A DNA stretch of 64,000 nt, taken from the NCBI GenBank assembly GCA_020041925.1, contig CP083409.1, one strand, 5' to 3'. Below the pieces are notes generated by a model, which saw only the letters and a program-made list of their open reading frames with translations, was not told the origin of the DNA and did no database searches. Of this stretch, positions 25,306-32,935 are shown in pieces. The DNA is from Faucicola osloensis_D (GTDB lineage Bacteria; Pseudomonadota; Gammaproteobacteria; Pseudomonadales; Moraxellaceae). The first letter of the stretch is position 1; each line of letters starts with the position of its first letter. The position numbers and the translations under genes were made by a program.

Positions 25306-26886
25306 TTAATGTCTAAAATGACGCATACCGGTGAACACCATCGCAATGCCATGCTCATCGGCTGCGGCGATGGTTTCATCATCGCGCATCGAGCCACCTG
25401 GCTGGATAATCGCCTTAATCCCCACCGCTGCGGCATTGTCAATACCATCACGGAACGGGAAGAAGGCATCTGATGCCATCACCGCACCCACAGGCGATAG
25501 ACCAGCGTGCTCAGCTTTAATCGCGGCAATACGGGCTGAGTTGACACGGCTCATTTGACCTGCGCCTACCCCAATGGTACGCCCATCTTTGGCATACACA
25601 ATGGCGTTGGATTTCACATATTTAGCGACTTGCCAAGTAAACAGCAAATCATCGAATTGTTGCTGAGTCGGCTGTACTTTTGTTACCACTTTTAAATCAT
25701 CTAAAGTAATTAAGCCCAAGTCTTGCGCTTGCACCAATAAACCGCCGGTCACACGTTTAAAGTCAAATTGGGCTTGGCGCTCACTTGGGTTTGGTAATTC
25801 ACCGCAGACTAATACGCGCACATTTTTCTTGGCAGATGTGACATCGAGTACACCGTCGGCAACGCTTGGGGCAATGATGACTTCAACAAATTGCTGATCC
25901 ACAATGGCTTTTGCTGTTTTGATATCCAGCTCACGGTTAAAGGCGATGATACCGCCAAACGCCGATTCTGGGTCAGTGGCAAAGGCTTTTTGATAAGCAT
26001 GGGTTAAGTCGGCATCCACGGCCACGCCACAAGGATTGGCGTGTTTAACAATGACACATGCAGGCATATCAAATGATTTCACGCATTCTAATGCCGCATC
26101 GGTATCTGCGATGTTGTTGTAAGATAGTTCTTTACCTTGTAATTGTTTAGCGGTGGCAATACTGGCTTCTTTTTGACTATTTACCTGCGCTTTTTCGACA
26201 TAAAAAGCGGCTTGTTGATGCGGGTTTTCACCATAGCGTAAGTCTTGCGCTTTGTCCATTTGCACGTTAAAAGTACGCGGGAATTGGTCAGCCGATTCAA
26301 AGCTTTGCAGGCGGTTGCCTAAAAAGTTGGCAATCATACCGTCATAATGTGCGGTATGCTCAAATGCTTTTACCGCTAAATCAAATCGGGTGGTATCACT
26401 GATGCGACCGTTTGCTGTTAGTTCGCCCAAGATTGCTGCATAATCGTTGGGGCTTGTCACGATGCTGACATGGTCATGATTTTTTGCCGCGGCACGCACC
26501 ATGGTAGGGCCACCAATATCAATGTTTTCGATGGCGTCTTCTTTGGTGACATTTGGGTTGGCAACGGTTTGGGCAAATGGATATAAATTGACAACCACCA
26601 TGTCAATGCGGTCGATACCATGTTCTTGCATAATGGCATCATCAGTGCCGCGGCGACCTAAAATACCGCCATGAATTTTTGGATGCAGGGTTTTTACCCG
26701 CCCATCCATCATCTCTGCAAAACCTGTGTATTCTGCGACCTCAGTCACTGCTAAGTCATGTTGTTTGAGTAGTTTGTAGGTGCCGCCTGTTGATAGTAGA
26801 CGAAAACCGTGGGTGATTAGACCTTTGGCAAAATCCACAATACCCGATTTATCAGAAACAGAGAGCAATGCATAAGCTTGATTCAT
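25306..26886 (-). CDS. purH: Bifunctional AICAR formyltransferase / IMP cyclohydrolase
   Basis: A 526-residue PurH (E. coli 529) that performs the last two steps of IMP synthesis. The N-terminal cyclohydrolase part opens ALLSVSDKSGIVDFAKGL and carries STGGTYKLL and DGRVKTLHPKIHGG; the transformylase part carries LRYGENPHQQA, KHANPCGVA and the ending segment SDAFFPFRDGID. The start at ATG 26886 matches other PurH openings; the frame is open to 26934 but that part is unrelated. It lies downstream of fis, as in pseudomonads, but purD does not follow here. A terminator-like hairpin lies 39 bases before the start. Confidence 0.97.
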   Translation of the reverse strand: MNQAYALLSVSDKSGIVDFAKGLITHGFRLLSTGGTYKLLKQHDLAVTEVAEYTGFAEMMDGRVKTLHPKIHGGILGRRGTDDAIMQEHGIDRIDMVVVNLYPFAQTVANPNVTKEDAIENIDIGGPTMVRAAAKNHDHVSIVTSPNDYAAILGELTANGRISDTTRFDLAVKAFEHTAHYDGMIANFLGNRLQSFESADQFPRTFNVQMDKAQDLRYGENPHQQAAFYVEKAQVNSQKEASIATAKQLQGKELSYNNIADTDAALECVKSFDMPACVIVKHANPCGVAVDADLTHAYQKAFATDPESAFGGIIAFNRELDIKTAKAIVDQQFVEVIIAPSVADGVLDVTSAKKNVRVLVCGELPNPSERQAQFDFKRVTGGLLVQAQDLGLITLDDLKVVTKVQPTQQQFDDLLFTWQVAKYVKSNAIVYAKDGRTIGVGAGQMSRVNSARIAAIKAEHAGLSPVGAVMASDAFFPFRDGIDNAAAVGIKAIIQPGGSMRDDETIAAADEHGIAMVFTGMRHFRH

Positions 26887-26924
26887 AATTGACTCGACTC
26901 GTTGACAAAAAAACACTGGGTGCA

Positions 26925-26958
26925 GAAAAAACAAAAAGTCAGTTATGACGAACTGACT
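26925..26958 (-). terminator. Terminator-like hairpin between fis and purH
   Basis: On the minus strand AGTCAGTT-CGTCAT-AACTGACT is a perfect eight-pair stem followed by TTTTTGTTTTTT. It lies after fis and 39 bases before the purH start, so it may end the fis transcript or act as an attenuator for purH. Confidence 0.75.
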
Positions 26959-27037
26959 GATTGACTTTCATATCCCAACTCTATAAATCCCTAAATATAG
27001 GGATATCTTATCATAAAAAAGCGGGTATTTTTATCAA

Positions 27038-27367
27038 TTATAATAATTGGTGGGTTTTGAGTTTTTTACGCAATGTACCGCGATTAAGTCCCAAAATCTC
27101 GGCGGTTTTGGTTTGATTGCCGCGGGTATGTTCAAGCACGACACTGATTAGCGGTTTTTCAAATTGTGACAACATAAGCTCATACAGTTGGGTCGGTTGT
27201 TGTTCTTTTAAGTTATCGAAGTACTCTCGCACTACAAGCTCAATGTGATGAGCTAAGCTTGCGCTGGGAGAAGTTTGCGATGGGGTATGGGTAGTGTAGG
27301 GGTTAGATGGGCTATCTGACATATTGGAATACTTGGCGCGATTTTGTAAAACAACAGAATTGGGCAT
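27038..27367 (-). CDS. fis: Fis-family nucleoid/regulatory protein
   Basis: A 109-residue Fis homologue (E. coli 98). The C-terminal half is the conserved part: LYELMLSQFEKPLISVVLEHTRGNQTKTA followed by the helix-turn-helix ILGLNRGTLRKKLK. Fis is a homodimeric DNA-bending protein that regulates growth-rate-dependent genes. The N-terminal 30 residues are variable and serine/threonine/proline-rich; ATG 27322 is a possible later start, but the site ahead of 27367 (TTTGAGAAT) is somewhat better. In many gammaproteobacteria dusB lies directly upstream of fis; it is absent here. Confidence 0.93.
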   Translation of the reverse strand: MPNSVVLQNRAKYSNMSDSPSNPYTTHTPSQTSPSASLAHHIELVVREYFDNLKEQQPTQLYELMLSQFEKPLISVVLEHTRGNQTKTAEILGLNRGTLRKKLKTHQLL

Positions 27368-27597
27368 AACAGATTCTCAAACTAAATTTGCTGACAAATT
27401 TATTGAATAATTCGTTAGTTAATAGATTAAAGAAAACTTAAATATCAAGACGAATAATAAAGTTATTAATACTTATACTAAAACAATTATGAAACTGATA
27501 GCAAGCTTAAGTTGTTTACAATATGTAAAATTGTGCGATAAATCCTGGGGGCGGTATGAGCTTGATTCAGCAACGCTGTAATTAAGCTAAAAACAAT

Positions 27598-28791
27598 TTA
27601 ATAAACCAACTCAATGTTAGCGGCTTGGACTTGGGTTTTTGGAAAATCAATCCGTAATTTGATGGGTTTTATTTGATGCGGTATCAAATAATTATTACCG
27701 GCTTCCAAATAATGGCTAGGGGTGAGTAGGGTTTGCGCAAGTATGGTATTGCCACTTCGCAGCGAAACCTTAACACTCGGGTAGATAATATTATTGTCTG
27801 TGGTATTGGTCAGAGTAAATACCATGTCAGTTTGCCCGGCTTGTTTGGATGAATGAGCAAGCTTTAGCATCTGCACATCAATAAGCTCGGTATCAGCCAG
27901 AGGCAATTGACAGGCGGGTATTTTATGGCAAATAGTTGATAACGGGGCTGCGTTTGTTTTTGAAGTGATTAAGGTGTTAATGTTAAAAATAATATATTGC
28001 GCGGCTAACACAAAGATTAATAGTAAACTGCCTAATCCCCAAACGATGCCCATATTAAAAGATTTTGCATTGAGCGATTGCTGCGAGAAAACTTGTTGCG
28101 ACAAGCGCTCATCAATCTTTTTTTGATACGCTAATAAATCTGCTTGTTGCTCGCTACCCGTATCAATCGCAATTTGGTCAAAAATATCTGTGTTAAACAC
28201 CGTATTCATGCCTCGCTTGGGTTTGGTGTGGGCGGCGGAGGAGTCGTCCATTGCTTCGTTGTCATCCGCTTGCGCCATTAAACTTTGCAGCCAAGCATTC
28301 TCATCGCCTGAAGCGTCTTTATCTTGCGCGAGCTCTATCGCTTCAGCGGCATCCTTATCGTCAATGATTGGCTTTTTAGGCTTGCTATCTTTGTCTTTTG
28401 GCAGTTGCTCAAAATTGTCTATAATCTCAAAGTCATCTAATTTGCTGGTTGATTTAGCTTTGGCTGATGTGGTCGAAGATTTTGACAAGGCATACGGCGA
28501 AGTGGGTTTAACGGGTTCATTGACAATGAGATTACCGGCTTCATCAAGACCTGACTCATCATCAAATAAAATACCCTCAGATTTATCGTCGATGAGCGCC
28601 GAGGGCGTCTGATTGTTTGGACTTGAAAGTGGATTGTTGTTAGCAAATTTTTTTTGTTCTAGTTGTTCAGCAGCTGAGAAAATGGTTTTGCAATGGGAAC
28701 AACGAACGTACCCATGTCTAACGGCTAACTGTTCATCGTTAATTTTAAATGCATGTTGGCAGTTTGGGCATTTAGCATTGTACAAATTCAT
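27598..28791 (-). CDS. Zinc-ribbon (MJ0042 type) / DUF3426 single-pass membrane protein
   Basis: A 397-residue protein. Residues 1-38 form a zinc ribbon with cysteines 8, 11, 31 and 34. A long, acidic, low-complexity linker rich in Asp, Lys and Ser spans roughly 50-235. One membrane helix (VWGLGSLLLIFVLAAQYII) lies near 248-268, and the rest matches DUF3426, with the pattern VFTLTNTTDNNI and SLRSGNTILAQ. The topology implied is a cytosolic zinc ribbon and a periplasmic C-terminal domain. Such genes commonly sit between prmA and fis, as here. Its function is unknown. Confidence 0.88.
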   Translation of the reverse strand: MNLYNAKCPNCQHAFKINDEQLAVRHGYVRCSHCKTIFSAAEQLEQKKFANNNPLSSPNNQTPSALIDDKSEGILFDDESGLDEAGNLIVNEPVKPTSPYALSKSSTTSAKAKSTSKLDDFEIIDNFEQLPKDKDSKPKKPIIDDKDAAEAIELAQDKDASGDENAWLQSLMAQADDNEAMDDSSAAHTKPKRGMNTVFNTDIFDQIAIDTGSEQQADLLAYQKKIDERLSQQVFSQQSLNAKSFNMGIVWGLGSLLLIFVLAAQYIIFNINTLITSKTNAAPLSTICHKIPACQLPLADTELIDVQMLKLAHSSKQAGQTDMVFTLTNTTDNNIIYPSVKVSLRSGNTILAQTLLTPSHYLEAGNNYLIPHQIKPIKLRIDFPKTQVQAANIELVY

Positions 28792-29025
28792 CGCAACATC
28801 ACTTCCCTTTTAGCATTTTTAGTTTGCGTCTTTGATTTTTAATAATGTCGTGTGTTAAATCATTTAATGACGAATAAAAAATAAAGTCAACAAATTTTCT
28901 ACAATTTATGTTCACCATGCTGCTAGCTAGGCTGCTAGCTATGTTGTTAGGCTGTTATTAGGCTTCGATGGGCAAAAGATGACCTTACCTCCTTGTAAGG
29001 CTTTTTATACGAATTGCGACTTATT

Positions 29026-29934
29026 TTAATCGCGGCGAAAACCCGAGAGGCGATGCCAATGTCTATCTTCCTGCGCGCTAAAGGTAAATTCGCCATCCAT
29101 CTCAAAATAAGGCTGATAGGCAGCTTTTACATCTTCCACTTGGTTTTCAATCAGACCGGCTAACACAATGCTACCTTGAGATTTCAATAATGTCGCAAAA
29201 TAAGGGGCAAGGCTCATTAGCGGTTTGGCTAAAATATTGGCGGTTATCAAGTCCACGGGCAAAATAGCTTGCTCTTTACAATAGTCACTAAATTGCTCAG
29301 GTAAAAATGCCTGAAGCTGATCGGCTACCTTGTTGCGCTCGGCATTTTGATGGGTTGCTAAGACTGCTTGCGGGTCAATATCGACCGCATACACCTGTTT
29401 TGCGCCTAGCAAAAGCGCCGCAATGCCCAAAATACCTGAGCCGCACCCATAGTCAATTACTACTTTATCTTGCAGGGGCTGTTCTGTCAGCCAATCAATA
29501 CAAAGACGGGTAGTTGCATGGTAACCTGTGCCAAATGCCAAGCCTGGATCCATGATGATGTTAATCGCATTGGGGTTAGGCGGTGACATCCATTTGGGTA
29601 CAATCCAAAGTCCATTGGCACATTCAATGGGATGGTAGTTCTTCATCCACTCACGTTCCCAATCTTTGTCATCCACTCGGCTGGTCCAAACTCGCGTCGC
29701 CACCACATCATTGGCGATATCTTGACTCAAAGTCTCCAAATTACAATCGCCATCAAATAGACCAGTCACAATCACATCATCCCACAGTGGCGATTCCCCT
29801 GGCAATGGTTCAAATAGCGGTTGGTCACCTGCATCATCTAAACTGATACTGAGCGCATCGGCTTCTAGCATCAAAGTTTCCGCCAGTTCGGCTTGCGATT
29901 TTTCGCATCGAATATGTAATTGCTGCCAAGGCAT
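29026..29934 (-). CDS. prmA: Ribosomal protein L11 methyltransferase
   Basis: A 302-residue PrmA (E. coli 293) that trimethylates ribosomal protein L11 with S-adenosylmethionine. The opening MPWQQLHI is typical, the N-terminal L11-binding domain is followed by DPGLAFGTGYHATTRLC, and the SAM-binding core DYGCGSGILGIAAL is near residue 160, then YAVDIDPQAV and ANILAKPL. Start at the first ATG. It lies upstream of the DUF3426 gene on the same strand, a conserved arrangement, though a 234-base gap with small repeats separates them. Confidence 0.96.
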   Translation of the reverse strand: MPWQQLHIRCEKSQAELAETLMLEADALSISLDDAGDQPLFEPLPGESPLWDDVIVTGLFDGDCNLETLSQDIANDVVATRVWTSRVDDKDWEREWMKNYHPIECANGLWIVPKWMSPPNPNAINIIMDPGLAFGTGYHATTRLCIDWLTEQPLQDKVVIDYGCGSGILGIAALLLGAKQVYAVDIDPQAVLATHQNAERNKVADQLQAFLPEQFSDYCKEQAILPVDLITANILAKPLMSLAPYFATLLKSQGSIVLAGLIENQVEDVKAAYQPYFEMDGEFTFSAQEDRHWHRLSGFRRD

Positions 29935-30132
29935 AAACAGTCCTTAAAAATAACAAATAAAATAATGGAACAATAAAAGGCTAGCGTGATGGCTTGGTAG
30001 TATAAACGCATTCAGCCAAAAATGCGATGTGACTCAAAAATGAAAACGCCCATGTTATTGCTTGGCGCACCTAAGCCAAAACACCTAAAGGTAAGTGTAA
30101 GGACAAATAAGAAGGTTCGCCTGTTATCGTTT

Positions 30133-32748
30133 TTAAAACATTTCTTTGACCGATTTTTCTAACCAAGACTGCGAGCGCGGCGCCACATTGAGTGGTTGGT
30201 TGGTATGGGTCGGGTCGCCGCTGTTGTTGGGGTTATTAGGGTTATTAGGGGTATTGGGGTTGGTCTGGGTATTCCCCGTATTGGCATCCTCATTTTGGTA
30301 GCGATTGGCTGCAGGTGGGTTATTGCCAATGGTATCTTCATCGGTTTGTCTGCGCTCAATATTGTCATACCGCTGTTGTTGGCTTTGTCCAAACTCACTC
30401 ATTGCCTGTTGTTGCTGTGCCGCAAATCTTGCTTCTTGCTCACGTTGATAAATTTGCACCGCACATTCACTACTATCTTGCGGTAGATTGTCGGTATCAA
30501 CAGGTACATAGATGGCATTTGGACATTTTTCATGGGATAATTGTGATTTGCCGTTTTCCATCCATAGCCATTCGATATTGCCTGGCGCGATGAGATTAAC
30601 TGGCGTGAGCTTTTGCTGCTTCATAAAATTGATCCACATCGGCAAAGCGCCATTACCGCCACTTAGACCGGTAGGTCTATTGTCATCTAAACCGACCCAA
30701 ACAACGCTGACCACATTGCCACTATAACCTGCAAACCACGCATCGCGATAATCATTGGTAGTCCCTGTTTTACCTGCAAGATTGAGGTTGTCACCAAGCG
30801 CTAGCGCCGCTTTGGCGGTACCTTGCTTGATGACCTGCTGCATCGCATAATTGGTGAGATAGGCAGCCGTGGGGTTGATGACTTGCTGATTTTTTTGTTC
30901 TATGCCCTGAACCACTCGTCCTTGGTCATCAATAATCGTGCGAATGGTATGAATTTCATGACGCAAGCCACCTGTTGCCAGTACTTGATAAATCCCCAAC
31001 ATATCCATGGGCGATAGATTCACCGCGCCAAGCAAGGTAGATGGATAATTGGGCAGTGGGCTACTGATACCCATACGGTACAATTGATTTAAAAAATTGG
31101 GAATACCGATTTCCATACCCACACGCACCGCGGCTTGGTTATAGGAATTGGCTAAAGCGCTGGTGAGGGGGATAATACCGTGACTGCCGCCACCGTAATT
31201 GCTGGGTGTCCATGTCTTACCATCGGTCATTTTTAGCACAATCGGGCTGTCATCAACACTACTTGATAAATTGTAACGACCCTGCTCAAATGCGGTTAAG
31301 TAAATAATGGGTTTGAGTAAAGAGCCAACTTGGCGCTTAGCATCGATAGCGCGATTAAAACCGGTAAAATCACGACTACTTCCCACCACAGCGAGCAGCT
31401 CACCGTTGTTGGGATTGGCACTGACTAGGGCAGCTTGCAAATTAGTGAGCTGTTTGGGGTTACTTTTTTTTAACTGATTGACGCTTTGAATGACCGCATT
31501 GTTAGCGGTTTTTTGAACGTTGGGATCAAAACTGGTAAATATTCTTAACCCTTCGTTTTTGAGATCGTTGGCATCATAGGTACGGGTGAGTTCTCGCTTG
31601 ACCACATCGAGATAATCAGGAAAACGTGTTTTACCAATCACAGGATTGTAAGAAATGCTCAGTGGCTGCTGCACCGCTTCATCATATTGCTGTTGGCTGA
31701 TTTTACCGGTTATCAGCATATTGCTGAGCACCACATTACGGCGTTTTAGGGCAGCATCGGGGTAGCGTAGCGGATTGTACTGGGTGGGACCTTTGGCAAG
31801 CCCTACGAGCATCGCCATTTGGTCGAGTCGAAGCTCTTTTAGCGGGCGGTTAAAGTAAAACTGCGAGGCAAGCCCAAACCCGTTAATGGAGTGATTGCCA
31901 TTTTGACCTAAGTTAATCTCATTCATATAGGCTTGCAAAATCTCACTTTTGGTGTAATGCATTTCCAGCAAAATCGCCATCACCGCTTCATTGGCTTTAC
32001 GTTTGATAGTGCGTTCTGAGTTGAGATAGAAGTTTTTAACCAGTTGCTGGGTGATGGTGGAGCCGCCTTGGCGTGAACCGCCCATAAAATTGCTATAAAT
32101 CGCACGTCCTATCCCGCGGATAGACACGCCGTGATGCTGATAAAAACTGCGGTCTTCGGTTGCCACCAGCGCGTCAATTAATGGCTGCGGATAGTCATTG
32201 ATGGTTAAGACGATGCGATCTTCATTGTTGTCTGGATAGATACCGCCGATAAAAATTGGCTCAACCCGCGCCACACCCGATGGATTGGGACGGGTACTTT
32301 GTAATTTTTCAATTTGGTTATCTTTGAGCGTGACCTTAATAATTTGCGATGGTTCAGTATCGTTGGCGGCAAATTTAAATTCGCGGGTATGAATATAGTA
32401 CTCGCCATTTTTTTTGGTATAAGTCCCAGCATTGTCATAGTTTTTGTCAGGGGCATAGGTGAGTAAATTTAACCAATTTTCCAATTCATCATCGCTAAGG
32501 GGATTACCCACCGTCAACGTTAATGGTTGCGAGTACACTTTTGCAGGGATGTTCCAGCGTTTGCCCTCAAATTTTTGGGTGATGACATTATCTTGTCGCA
32601 CCAAATATAACCCAAGCAAGACCAAGCCGCCCAATACTGCCACCACAAAGATGAAGCTCAGGATAAACATCCCTTGTTGGTTTGAGCCATGCTGGAATTT
32701 AGGCGAGTTTTGGCGATTTTTAGCGGCAGAGATAACGGTTGAATTCAT
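30133..32748 (-). CDS. mrcB: Penicillin-binding protein 1B (bifunctional peptidoglycan synthase)
   Basis: An 871-residue class A PBP. A basic cytosolic N-terminus precedes one membrane helix (ILSFIFVVAVLGGLVLLGLYLV); the following UB2H-like part would bind LpoB. The GT51 domain has ATEDRSFYQHHG near residue 193 and GGSTITQQLVKNFYL. The transpeptidase motifs are SLLK near 475, SYN near 533 and KTG near 657. The last 100 residues are glutamine- and asparagine-rich with NPN/NNP repeats, beyond what catalysis needs. Start: ATG 32748 (MNSTVIS) is preferred over the longer frame to 32826, though no strong ribosome site is visible. Confidence 0.93.
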   Translation of the reverse strand: MNSTVISAAKNRQNSPKFQHGSNQQGMFILSFIFVVAVLGGLVLLGLYLVRQDNVITQKFEGKRWNIPAKVYSQPLTLTVGNPLSDDELENWLNLLTYAPDKNYDNAGTYTKKNGEYYIHTREFKFAANDTEPSQIIKVTLKDNQIEKLQSTRPNPSGVARVEPIFIGGIYPDNNEDRIVLTINDYPQPLIDALVATEDRSFYQHHGVSIRGIGRAIYSNFMGGSRQGGSTITQQLVKNFYLNSERTIKRKANEAVMAILLEMHYTKSEILQAYMNEINLGQNGNHSINGFGLASQFYFNRPLKELRLDQMAMLVGLAKGPTQYNPLRYPDAALKRRNVVLSNMLITGKISQQQYDEAVQQPLSISYNPVIGKTRFPDYLDVVKRELTRTYDANDLKNEGLRIFTSFDPNVQKTANNAVIQSVNQLKKSNPKQLTNLQAALVSANPNNGELLAVVGSSRDFTGFNRAIDAKRQVGSLLKPIIYLTAFEQGRYNLSSSVDDSPIVLKMTDGKTWTPSNYGGGSHGIIPLTSALANSYNQAAVRVGMEIGIPNFLNQLYRMGISSPLPNYPSTLLGAVNLSPMDMLGIYQVLATGGLRHEIHTIRTIIDDQGRVVQGIEQKNQQVINPTAAYLTNYAMQQVIKQGTAKAALALGDNLNLAGKTGTTNDYRDAWFAGYSGNVVSVVWVGLDDNRPTGLSGGNGALPMWINFMKQQKLTPVNLIAPGNIEWLWMENGKSQLSHEKCPNAIYVPVDTDNLPQDSSECAVQIYQREQEARFAAQQQQAMSEFGQSQQQRYDNIERRQTDEDTIGNNPPAANRYQNEDANTGNTQTNPNTPNNPNNPNNSGDPTHTNQPLNVAPRSQSWLEKSVKEMF

Positions 32749-32935
32749 ACAAAAATGCGTCACGATCAAGGGTATAAAAAAGTGCTTTATCATGACCCAA
32801 AATACGCCAAAATACAATGTCAACATCGTGCTATTTTGCCACGTTTATACAGGATTTTTGAACTTTAATAGACGGTTTTGGAGTACAATAACAGTCATTT
32901 TTGGGTGAGTTAGGGTTTTTGCCCTAGGGGTTTTG

